Positions 35,901 through 46,070 of a stretch of 64,000 nt of DNA are shown here, piece by piece. The stretch's first letter is position 1; the number at the start of each line of letters is the position of its first letter. This stretch comes from Megaleporinus macrocephalus (lineage: Eukaryota; Chordata; Actinopteri; Characiformes; Anostomidae): NCBI GenBank assembly GCA_021613375.1, contig CM038725.1, positions 9,339,089-9,403,088 of the forward strand, written 5' to 3'. The position numbers and the translations under genes are program-made. The notes under the pieces were generated by a model. It was not told where the DNA came from and did not search any database. It saw only the letters and a list, made by a program, of their open reading frames with translations.

Positions 35901-36383
35901 AAAAATCACTAAAACAAAACACCAAATCACAACAACTAATGAAATCCTAAAGTTCTAACACAACTGGAACCGAAGCAGATTATTCTGTCAGTCTTGCTTA
36001 ATTAGCTTCTATGTATTTGCTGAGTTTAACATATCAGGACAGAATATCATGCACCATGTGCCATAAATTTTGCATAAGCTGCTTTTTATATTTATGATAA
36101 ACTAAACAATAAACAGTAATTGTTTCCCTAATGTACAAAAGAATGTATTGACTTATTATTACCTGTAAAATCATGTTTGTCTCAATTAAAAAATATTCTA
36201 ACTACATTTAACACTTAACTTTTAAAACTTCAAAGAACTGAGTAAATGAGTGCAAACCTAAACAGACGACATCATTAATAGTAAACATTTAAAATATACT
36301 CAGCGTATTATTTCTAGGACTCTTACCTGACACTCAGCTTTTGGCACTGCTATTCTGAAGAAGTTGTGTGGTTCTGACAGCAT
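32089..36383 (-). CDS. divergent rhodopsin-like seven-transmembrane receptor
   Basis: Gene model of two coding exons joined at phase 0 (CAG|GTAAGA to CCACTAG|GAT): 36383-36327 (19 codons from ATG) and 32931-32089, about 299 residues. From the internal Met (residue 1 of MAYNLLSN) seven hydrophobic segments fall near 26-52, 60-84, 101-130, 139-158, 163-183, 202-226 and 232-253. Class A marks remain: LLCDLLE in TM2 (Asp2.50), Pro in TM5, and DPLVC in TM7 in place of NPxxY. Many are missing: no Asn1.50, ES instead of DRY's DR, no TM3 cysteine for the usual disulphide, no Trp4.50, no Pro6.50, and almost no second extracellular loop. It is presumably a plasma-membrane receptor; ligand unknown. The long exon has no frameshift, which argues for a live gene. 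Paralogy group not identified. Confidence 0.6.
33020..33080 (-). other. candidate alternative 61-nt exon of the receptor gene
   Basis: Flanked by a good acceptor (TTTTTCTTTCAG) and donor (TTA|GTGAGT). One frame reads FILSLYVAAVLISANCEA, a signal-peptide-like stretch, and runs in phase into the main exon. Its length is not a multiple of three, so inclusion after the 36.3-kb exon would end that reading frame early; it could instead belong to a transcript starting at the internal Met. Confidence 0.35.
33338..35418. repeat. direct repeats of ~66 bp flanking the intronic array
   Basis: 33338-33403 and 35352-35418 both carry 'gtaattttcta.actactttt' continuing through 'catcaacaatatttataaac' and 'agaggt.ttttactgg'. 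They bracket the array, which therefore grew inside, or together with, a duplicated block. Confidence 0.85.
33404..35340. repeat. TATGTAG-based minisatellite, 1.9 kb, in receptor intron
   Basis: Composite units of about 45-70 bp built from 'gtatgtgtatgtagtatgta', 'tatatgtatgtagtgtgtat' and 'ttgtaaatag'. A second-order 600-bp periodicity is visible: 33490-34021 is repeated exactly at 34090-34621. Stop-free - strand frames of up to 628 codons arise here (His-Thr-Tyr-Ile repeats) and are not genes. Confidence 0.95.
35419..36326. other. intronic, no further exon seen
   Basis: Unique-looking AT-rich DNA between the array and the candidate first exon of the - strand receptor gene. Confidence 0.4.
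36327..36383 (-). CDS. candidate first coding exon of the receptor
   Basis: ATG followed by 18 codons (MLSEPHNFFRIAVPKAECQ) to CAG|GTAAGA, phase 0, matching the phase of the main exon. Upstream on the same strand is TAAGGGGCGGGCAGG, a GC box about 20 bases before the ATG. Length and composition are unremarkable, so the exon rests on splice signals and phase. Confidence 0.45.
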
Positions 36384-36486
36384 TACAGACCACCTGCCCG
36401 CCCCTTATCTACACTGAAAAAGTGCCACGTAAAAGTGATTTCCTGATGAGAATGCACAAGTTCCAGGAAACATCAGATGGTATCTT

Positions 36487-36765
36487 ATAGAGAAGTCGTG
36501 GACTCAAGGTTGGGGAGCCAGCCTTGTGAACAGAAGGTCACTGGTTTGATCCGCTTAACCAACAGGATGCGACTGAAGTGCCCTTTATAAAGACACCTTA
36601 ACCCCAACTTCTCCCCAGGCACTGAGGATAGGGCTGCTCACTGCTCTGGGCAAGTGTGCTCACTGCCCTGTAGTGCGTATGTTCCCTAGTGTCTGTGCGT
36701 GTGATGGTGCTTCACTGCACTTCTCTGTGTGCAAACACACAAATGGCAAATGGTTTTGAATTCTA
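36487..36765 (+). mobile_element. tRNA-derived SINE
   Basis: The head shows a degenerate A-box region ('ggttggggagccagcc') and a B box GGTTTGATCCG at tRNA-like spacing. The body includes 'gactgaagtgccctttataa', 'acttctccccaggcac' and 'gggctgctcactgctctggg', as in common teleost SINEs. The tail is 'caaatggcaaatgg'. Truncated or diverged relative to a full tRNA. Confidence 0.75.
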
Positions 36766-36860
36766 TATTCATTCATTTATTCATCATCTAAACGGCTGAA
36801 CTTGTCATGGGAGCCTTTCCCAGTACTTATTGGGCGGAAGACAGAATACATTGGATAGGC

Positions 36861-37829
36861 AAGATTTAGTTAAAAGACAGATTTAGTTAAAAGACAGATT
36901 TAGTTAAAAGACAAGATTTAGTTAAAAGACAGATTTAGTTAAAAGACAGATTTAGTTAAAAGACAAGATTTAGTTAAAAGACAGATTTAGTTAAAAGACA
37001 AGATTTAGTTAAAAGACAGATTTAGTTAAAAGACAGATTTAGTTAAAAAACAGATTTAGTTAAAAGACAAGGTTAAGTTAAAAGACAGATTTAGTTAAAA
37101 GACAGATTTAGTTAAAAGACAAGATTTAGTTAAAAGACAGATTAAGTTAAAAGACATATTTAGTTAAAAGACAAGATTTAGTTAAAAGACAAGATTTAGT
37201 TAAAAGACAGATTAAGTTAAAAGACAGATTTAGTTAAAAGACAGATTAAGTTAAAAGACAAGATTTAGTTAAAAGACCGATTAAGTTAAAAGACAGATTT
37301 AGTTAAAAGACAAGATTTAGTTAAAAGACAGATTAAGTTAAAAGACAGATTTAGTTAAAAGACAGATTAAGTTAAAAGACAAGATTTAGTTAAAAGACAA
37401 GATTTAGTTAAAAGACAGATTAAGTTAAAAGACAGATTTAGTTAAAAGACAAGATTTAGTTAAAAGACAAGATTGAGTTAAAAGACAGATTTAGTTAAAA
37501 GACAAGATTTAGTTAAAAGACAGATTTAGTTAAAAGACAAGATTTAGTTAAAAGACAGATTTAGTTAAAAGACAGATTTAGTTAAAAGACAAGATTTAGT
37601 TAAAAGACAGATTTAGTTAAAAGACAGATTTAGTTAAAAGACAAGGTTAAGTTAAAAGACAGGTTTAGTTAAAAGACAGATTTAGTTAAAAGACAAGGTT
37701 TAGTTAAAAGACAGATTTAGTTAAAAGACCGATTTAGTTAAAAGACCGATTTAGTTAAAAGACAGATTTAGTTAAAAGACAAGATTTAGTTAAAAGACAG
37801 ATTTAGTTAAAAGACAAGATTTAGTTGAC
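36861..37829. repeat. 17/18-bp minisatellite, about 55 copies
   Basis: Tandem AAGATTTAGTTAAAAGAC, with frequent loss of the first A (17 bp) and a TTTAG-to-TTAAG variant. The order of 17- and 18-bp forms is itself partly repeated. It lies 0.5 kb upstream of the polk promoter. Confidence 0.97.
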
Positions 37830-38133
37830 AGAATAATCTGTTGTTTATTTTAGACTACTGTGGTTTAGAGACGTCGCTGATGAAAAAGGCTGTTTAGTGC
37901 TGACCATGTTTATTCATATTCATGAGTTTTGCTTTTGATATTTTTTCCATTGATATGTGTTCTATCAATAAGTTTTCCTATTAATTGATGCTAATATTTT
38001 TCCCTATGAATGGCTTTTTTAATAATAATCATTATTAATAGGGTCCCATTCATTTTTGCCCAAACCCAAACATTACGGTTTTGCTCAACCTACAGCCGCC
38101 AAACTACCTGAACTCACTCAGGGCACTTTTCTA

Positions 38134-38134
<1 letters not shown>

Positions 38135-38182
<48 letters not shown>
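38135..38182. repeat. (TTA)n microsatellite upstream of polk
   Basis: About 16 TTA units, followed by 'actttggcaaattctttaaa'. The same arrangement, (TTA)n then 'actttggcaaagtctttaaa', occurs at 40281-40340 just before the first coding exon of polk. Confidence 0.9.
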
Positions 38183-38183
<1 letters not shown>

Positions 38184-38269
38184 AACTACTTTGGCAAATT
38201 CTTTAAAGGCATTGTAATGAAATTTTATATGATTTTAATAAAAGTTTTTTTTTTAATTGGTAGATGTTT

Positions 38270-38415
38270 TTTTCTCTACCTTCTTCCACCACTGGGGGTG
38301 GTCGGTCCTCCAAACAGCAGGACCCTCGTTTACTGTCACCGCCGAGGAAGAAGTTTGAAAATGGCGGTGGATGTTGTAGCTCAGCTGTCAACATGACTCT
38401 GTTCTCGATTCTGAG
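38270..38415 (+). promoter_or_regulatory. polk: polk promoter and non-coding exon 1
   Basis: GC-richer than its surroundings. AAAATGGCGGTGG at 38358-38370 is a consensus YY1 site of the kind found at TATA-less transcription starts. A donor GAG|GTAAAT ends the presumed non-coding exon at 38415; its start is not visible and is probably within ~40 bp upstream of the YY1 site. Two short overlapping uORFs lie in the leader (38361-38396 and 38393-38415 continuing at 40497). Confidence 0.6.
38361..38396 (+). promoter_or_regulatory. uORF 1 in polk leader
   Basis: ATG to TGA, 11 codons (MAVDVVAQLST). The ATG lies in the YY1 site. Its stop overlaps the start of uORF 2 in the four bases ATGA. Only relevant if transcription starts upstream of 38361. 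Confidence 0.4.
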
Positions 38416-38825
38416 GTAAATATAATGTGAACGTACACGCGTTCAGTGTTGGCGGTGTGTTTAACACTAAATATTAAAAGTTCTCGTTTAAAACCTTGTT
38501 AAACACTTTGTCTATCAGTTGTCACTGTGTTGGTGTCGAGTTAGCTTAGCGGGTCTAGCTTGCTAACCAGCTTTGTATTACTGGTATAACGTTATTGTTT
38601 ACCGCGAATGTAAAACTTCATTAACAACGTTTGTGTCTACCTAATCTGCTTAATCTTCGTATTCCTTTTAGTTTCTAGTGAAGGCCAGAACAACGCAGAC
38701 CAAACATTTCAAATCAAATAGCTAATTCTCGGTTCTGTTTAGAATATCGGCTTACGGTAAAACTTGTATTCTCTGTCAGTTTGCTGGAAAAATATGAACT
38801 GCTTGCTTTCTGAAGTTCCTGGTTA

Positions 38826-39378
38826 CACCTTAAATGGTGTAGCAGTTACATTCTGGCGTCTGAGGCTGAAGTTAGTTTCTTAGTTTCTTGTTGGAGTTAT
38901 TAATTCCACCTTAAATGGTGTAGCAGTTACATTCTGGCGTCTGAGACTGAAGTTAGTTTCTTAGTTTCTTGTTGGAGTTATTAATTCCACCTTAAATGGT
39001 GTAGCAGTTACATTCTGGCGTCTGAGACTGAAGTTAGTTTCTTATTAAAGTTATTAATTCCACCTTAAATGGTGCAGCAGTTACATCCTGGCGTCTGAGG
39101 CTGAAGTTAGTTTCTTATTAGAGTTATTAATTCCACCTTAAATGGTGTAGCAGTTACATTCTGGCGTCTGAGACTGAAGTTAGTTTCTTAGTTTCTTGTT
39201 GGAGTTATTAATTCCACCTTAAATGGTGTAGCAGTTACATTCTGGCGTCTGAGACTGAAGTTAGTTTCTTATTAAAGTTATTAATTCCACCTTAAATGGT
39301 GCAGCAGTTACATCCTGGCGTCTGAGGCGGAAGTTAGTTTCTTATTAGAGTTATTAATTCCACCTTAAATGGTGCAGC
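38826..39378. repeat. 71/82-bp tandem repeat, eight copies, polk intron 1
   Basis: Unit beginning 'caccttaaatggtgtagcag' and continuing 'ttacattctggcgtctgag'. Long units contain an extra 'ttagtttcttg' block. A larger period (long, long, short, short) is partly repeated. The last copy is truncated. Confidence 0.95.
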
Positions 39379-39603
39379 CACGTCTTTCTTCACAATCAAT
39401 AATGGGTCCCAAAATATCTGGGAACAGAACTGATATCACGCAGTACAAAAACAAGGCTCTAAACTCACCAAACAAATTAACGTTTACATTTTGGGAAGGT
39501 TTGTTTTGTCTGTAATCTGGCTTTTAATGTTGTCTTTAAAGTGAGTGAGAAGGGAGAACATTCTGGAACAATGTGTGATGGGGGGGCGGTGGGGAGGAAC
39601 AGC

Positions 39604-39604
<1 letters not shown>

Positions 39605-39681
<77 letters not shown>

Positions 39682-39682
39682 C

Positions 39683-39754
<72 letters not shown>

Positions 39755-39755
39755 C

Positions 39756-39815
<60 letters not shown>

Positions 39816-39827
39816 CAGATATATAGC

Positions 39828-39873
<46 letters not shown>

Positions 39874-39906
39874 CAGATATATGGCAGATATATATATATA
39901 TATAGC

Positions 39907-39976
<70 letters not shown>

Positions 39977-39977
39977 C

Positions 39978-40036
<59 letters not shown>
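39605..40036. repeat. long (AT)n array with GCAGATAT interruptions, polk intron 1
   Basis: About 430 bp of AT dinucleotides broken seven times by 'gcag' or 'ggcag'. It gives Tyr/Ile-repeat frames on both strands, which are artefacts. Likely cruciform-prone and hard to assemble. Confidence 0.95.
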
Positions 40037-40037
<1 letters not shown>

Positions 40038-40280
40038 TACATATATAAATGACCTTTTCCTCCTAACATGATGTCCATATATAGTATATAGTATCCCTGA
40101 GGTCTAAAACAAACTTCTGATGAAAGGCTAGACAACAGTAGTCTGATTACAATGTGTTTGACTAGAATAGCTGTTAGCTGAAGAGAGAGAAGGAGAAGAG
40201 AGGTCAGTTATTTGAAATACATAGAAAAATCAGTTTGAATGAAATAACATCTGCCATATATGAATTTGTGTGCAGTGGAA

Positions 40281-40340
40281 ATATTATTATTATTATTATT
40301 ATTATTACTACTACTACTACTTTGGCAAAGTCTTTAAATT
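40281..40340. repeat. (TTA)n/(CTA)n with duplicated flank, polk intron 1
   Basis: Ten TTA then five CTA units and 'actttggcaaagtctttaaa', a diverged copy of the block after the (TTA)n at 38135. Confidence 0.85.
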
Positions 40341-40539
40341 GTATTGTATTGATATTTTATATTATATAGTAGGAGCAGAGGACAGCATTTTAAATACTCC
40401 CATTAGTCAAAGACAGTTACGACCCACCAGCCAAACTTTGTTCCTTGTTTAATCGTTGGCTTCGAGTCATTCTTGTTGTATGTATCTTTGAATTAGGTGA
40501 CAAGCTCCAGCAGCTGTATCTTGAATTCCAGCTGAAACG

Positions 40540-40686
40540 ATGGAGGCCAATGCAGGTGATGCAAAGGTCGCTAGCAGCGAGGGTCAGAGCATCCTCCTCT
40601 CCAGAATGGCCCTCAACGACAACAAAGCTGGTATGGAGGGTCTCGACAGGGACAAAATCAACAAGATCATCCTCGAGACGTCCAAG
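40540..40686 (+). CDS. polk: polk exon 2 (first coding): N-clasp
   Basis: Residues 1-49. [20 protein letters not shown] is the conserved start of the kappa-specific N-clasp that encircles DNA. The acceptor TTTGAATTAG puts the exon start at 40497, leaving 43 nt of leader in it. Donor AAG|GTTTGC. Confidence 0.95.
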
Positions 40687-43600
40687 GTTTGCTAAAAGAT
40701 TTCGGTGTTTGTGATTTGTTGACTGAGTACTACAGATATGCTACAGTACAAACACTGTTTCTGTAGTGCTGTGTAATACTTAATATTTAGATTCTCACCT
40801 TCTAGTAGTACTCTCTTATAGTGATTTGTAATATGTGTGTAGTGTCCTGTAGGCAACTTCAATATATTTTGCAGTGGTTCTTGTACATTATTTCACATTT
40901 TGCTTCTAACTGTTGATCAGTTACCAAATGCTTGTGTCCTTCTTAAGCTGAATTGGGTGTGCTAGACAGAAAACACAAACCTGTTAAATTTTATGTGACT
41001 ATAGGACTGAAGTTGAGACTCACTGCTTTAGATGAGTGTCTTTATTTTCATGCCACGGTATTTTACCTGCAGGGGTGTTTAATTAGAGTTAGAGTTTCTA
41101 ACTTGTGTTATGATTCAGTGGTGTATCCTGTTTACTGAAGTAGCCTAGTATCAGCATCTTATACCATCAGCTACTGAAACACCAACACACCACACATACC
41201 GTTCAGTATATTACAGTATATTTACTGTTTAAATGTTAAACTGAATGAGTTATTCATAAATTTCTAATAAATGTTTTTAACTCACTTCAAGTAAAAACTA
41301 CATTAAGCTGCATTAAAAAAAAACCCAGAATGCTTTTGAAAAAAAAGTGCATTATAAAGTGTTTATTAATAGAGAAAGTAAGCATGTTATTCTTTTCTCT
41401 CGCTTTATTGTCCGACTCGCTTTATTGTCCGACTTGCTTTATTCTCTGACTCGCTTTATTCTCTGACTCGCTTTATTTTCCGACTCGCTTTATTCTCTGT
41501 CTGCTGCTTCTCACTTTATACCTTGCCTGCATGCGTGCTGCAGGCCCAAATCTGCACAGATCTGATTGGCTGAGGTGCACGTTTTGTGATCTTGCAACTC
41601 ACACGATTCGTCTGTGAGTTTACCGCGCTGCCCGTATACCGTAAAGACTAGAAAAGTTCCGCCACTTAAAATAAACACTGTGTAAATTAAATCCTTCTGA
41701 ATAGTTTATCAGTTCGGGCCCGCATTGTACAACGTCTTGGTCCGGACCACAGCCTGCCTATTAGTGACTTTTTGGTTCAGACAGAGTGGTATTATTGGAA
41801 TCCCCCATCTACGTTCAGGCTGTCGGTTTTGAAGTTGGGATTGTATACAACAACTGAAACGCACTTATATGAGAGATAAAATGCCAGAGAACATGTTCTT
41901 AGAAATGTCTAGGCACCCCCAGCCAGCTTTTGTTCTGCTTGTGCTCCCACCACAGTGGGTGATAAAATGGCTCCGGTACACTACTTACTTGAATAGAGTG
42001 AAACTGAGGACTCTCTGGGGGTCCCTGAGGGCTGGGTTGGGAACCTGTGGTCTAGCTGCTTCTTTTCTTCTTTAGTAACATTTCCCATGACTTGGTTTTA
42101 AACTTGACCACACCCAGAGGAGCACTTGGTGTACTTACCTTTGGCAGAATGTCTATTATTATACATATTATAATATGTGATATATACTTTTCCCACTGGA
42201 GACTATGATAAATATGGAAATAGTGTTTATTGTGAAATAACAGGTAATGTTGTCAACTGAAACAGTTATTAGTAGCCTCTTCAGTTTTATCTACACCATT
42301 GATGACAATGAGGGGAAGAAGGTCCAACATTGTCTTTGTTCTTGCGCAATTAAAGAAGTCTAAACACTCAGCATGGTAAAATTAATGAGTGAATGAAATG
42401 AAAAGTCTATACAGTTTGCAATAATATGTTAATATGCTGAATACATTTGGAGTGCTATGTTTTGCTTTAGATGTATAAAGATACATCTTGTATCTGTGTT
42501 GCAGGGCTCCAGATTCTATGAGAATGAGCTAAAAAGAGAGCATCAGGTAAACCAGCGCATTGAGGCGATGTTGCGGCGTAAGGCTAAGATCACTGAACAG
42601 CAGATACAGAAAGCACAAACAGAGGTAATTCCTTTTTTATTCTATTTATTTATTAACTTCAGTGACCTCTGGAGGATAATTAACAGTGGTGGTACAGTGT
42701 TCTTTTGTATTGTTTCTTTGTTGCTGAGTGAGAATCAGAATCGTTGTGTATGACACGTAACAAGAATAATATTACACTAAGAAAAAGGCACAAGAAGATA
42801 CAATAAATAGAATAAATAATAAGAACAATAAGAGTTATAAAGAGCCAGGAAAGGTGCTAACGAGTGTGACGATGCTGTGCCGGACAGATATATCAAAATC
42901 TGTGCTAATATTTATACAGACATTCTACACAAAGTGCGTAGAGGTATATTTTTATATATATTAGAGTTACTGTAATATAGTGAGATCCGGTTAAGCATGA
43001 GTTTGAATTTAAAGTGCAGTGTGACCAATGTGGTTAATGAGAGTAACAGCTCTGGGGAAAAAGCTGTTAGCATGTCTGGTTGTGCTGGTCTTGATGGTCC
43101 TGAGTCTTCTGCCAGAGGGAAATGTCTGGGAGATGTGATGAAAGGGGTCAGCTGTAATTTTGCCAGCACGTTTCCTCACCCTGCTGGTGTAAAGGGTCTG
43201 TCAATTTATATGAGAATATTTCTGTCTTATAGGTGGAGAAGTTGACTACGGAGCTGGAGAGGGGCCGTGAGCTGGGTCGGGTGATAGTGCACGTGGACAT
43301 GGATGCATTTTACGCTGCTGTGGAGATGAGAGACTGTCCAGAGCTGAAGGACAAACCCATGGCTGTGGGATCCATGAGTATGCTGGTGAGTACAAGGTCT
43401 GAGTAAGGTCATTTAAAATATAACTTGGAGACTGTAAAGTGTGAATAAACTATAAAAGTCATAATAGTTTTTACAGTGTTTTCAGTGGGCTGTTACAGAT
43501 GTAAACAGTTCAGTGTTTACAAGATTGCTGTGAAAGGTGGCTGTTTGGATGTGTTTCTGAGCTGTATTGCCCTTTTTTCAGTATGTCGCACTGGCAAAAA

Positions 43601-46011
43601 TACACTTCTCCTTGACATCACTATTTCTCTTGACTGTATTTCAATGATCAGGGTAACTGAACTACGTGTCTGATAGGTAGACATTAGGCAAATCACTAGT
43701 GTAAATGCAACAAGGTATTCATTCAAACTAAGCAAAAGAAGATTCTTCATACAGATAAAAAATATTGCCAAGGTTTCTTGATATGTGTGTTAGCTACCTG
43801 ATTTTTTTTCCAAGTTTCTCTTTTTTTCTTTCTCACCTTCAATTTCTCTCTAACTCTCCCACTGTTTTCTTCTCTCCTAAGTTAGGTCCCAGTCAGGCTT
43901 ATTATAGTTCATAATTTTAAGTTGTTATTAGGTATATTTATTTTTTATTTTTTATTTTTTTTATTTTAGTTTAGCTTCAGGTGGTTTTAAGTGTGCGTTA
44001 TCCATTTTGTTAATTAAAAACAATAGATTTAGTTTATTTTTTATTTAATATGAATAGAATAAAATGTCACAACAGTTTAAAGCTCAAGTTTTCCTTAAGC
44101 CAGACAAGTACAGAAGGTATTCCTAAACCAACAAATTGTGAAAGGTTTTTTTCTCTTAATAGTTGTGTTTTTTTGTGTGTGTAAGAAAGCATTGTTGATA
44201 TTTACATGGTTCTTATTTTTTCAGAAGTTTAGTTTTTGCCCTATCATTACAGAAAATTCTGCAGCTCTGCTTAAATACATTTATTACTTCTTTTATTTCT
44301 TTTTCAGTCCACCTCTAATTACCATGCCAGGAGGTTTGGTGTTCGTGCTGCCATGCCGGGCTTCATTGCGAAGAAACTCTGCCCGAATTTGGTCATCGTT
44401 CCACTCAACTTTGACAAATACAAGGCAGTGAGTGAACAGGTAATGGTCAAATGACTCCCTTCTACCTGCTTATGAAGCTCCAGTCATAGTTGTGGATTTT
44501 AACCTTATTTATGTGTGTTTGTTTTGAAGGTGCGAGAGGTATTCGCCGATTATGATCCTCACTTTCTGCCCATGAGTTTAGATGAAGCTTATCTGGACAT
44601 CACTGACCATCTGGAACAGAGACAACACTGGCCCGAGTCTATGAGAACATATCACATCGGTGAAACCACGACTGAAGCAGGTATCGTGTACTGTGAAGAT
44701 TAGATATCCCTACAGCCTTTTGTACAGCTGCTTCAGTACTTTAAAATGGACAGTTTGTAGTAAAAACTTGTTACAGAGTTAATTTAAATTTTGAATGATT
44801 TGATCATTTATGTTGTTTAGGGCTGGGGCGAAGCATGACATCATCGATTACGAAATTACGTCGATTAGCATGAAAGCGTGGATTTATACGGAGCGCAAGC
44901 TGCAGCTACAAACAATCGCTCGTGTTCATCTAAAGTTGTGGGAATGTTTCACACAGAAACACAACAGTGTGGTGCTCCGTCACCTCTGCACAACACAACA
45001 GTACAACTGCTATACATGAGACCTGGAAGATCAAACATCCCGTAGGGCTTCATCAACACAGCAGCAGGACAGCACCTGTTTACCTGTTTATCTGATTTTA
45101 GCAGATTATTTTAAGATTATTAACACGTGTATCATGTTTCTTTCAGTAGAGTCACTTAAAAAATCTCATTGTTAACCGTTTCTTAAGTGTTCAGTGTAGA
45201 ACCTTAGACTGTTCTCGATACTGCAGGAGCTTTAGAACACACATAGCTGTTTCTTAAACGACTCTCTGTTAAAATATATATAGTCCACAAACTGTCCGAG
45301 TTCTTGTGTGTGAGGCGTGTAGGCTACGCGTCATTTGTGCCTCTAAAAGTCCAGTCGGAGTGTAAACTCTTAGTCTTTAACCATATAGATCACACCGTGA
45401 GCTGTGAGTTACATGGTCCCCCCTCTCCTTTGTTTCTCTTGTTTAAAGACACAGATCAAACCTGTACAGACATTGACGCAGAGACAGACACTCTCTCCCC
45501 TGTCCTGTTTGAGGACAGTCCGAGTGCTTCGCCTACTCTCCCAGGGCCTGACACAAAGGTGGAGGTGTTTGGGACAAGTCCTGAGGAGGCTGTAAGAGAG
45601 ATGCGCTTCCGTATTGAGCAGAAAACCTCGCTGACTGCAAGTGCAGGTGATGCAAAAAATGTTTACCTTGTATATATATATATGATCTTTTAAAACACCA
45701 ATATAATGTTTTTTTCCATTTGTTTTATTTCTGCTTTTAGGTATTGCTCCAAACATGATGCTTGCGAAGGTATGCAGTGACAAGAACAAGCCCAATGGAC
45801 AGTACAGGATTCCTCCTGAGAGGCAGGCTGTGATGGACTTCATTAAGGATCTGCCAGTTCGGAAGGTTCATGTTTCTTTTATTTTTTTCTCTAATAATAT
45901 TTTTTTGGAGTCATGTTGTCATTGTGTAATCGGTGCCGTGGTTATATTAGGAACTAGAGATCAACTGATATTAGCTTCGGCGCGGTTTCTATTTGTCTCA
46001 TGAGCACTTTT

Positions 46012-46070
<59 letters not shown>

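Noticed and set aside
36487..36560. A functional tRNA gene
   Set aside because: The A and B boxes are degenerate, the acceptor stem cannot be paired, and SINE body sequence follows; it is a SINE head.
39536..40135. 199-codon Tyr/Ile frame antisense to polk intron 1
   Set aside because: Caused by the (AT)n array; the same applies to AT-derived frames at 6095-6455, 51403-51915 and 53601-53999.
44810..45019. Open frame of 69 codons in polk intron 6 as an extra exon
   Set aside because: Sequence resembles a hAT-type repeat, and the flanking exons join in phase 1 without it.
45409..45843. 144-codon frame antisense to polk exons 7 and 8
   Set aside because: Shadow of coding exons and a polypyrimidine intron; the + strand exons are conserved.
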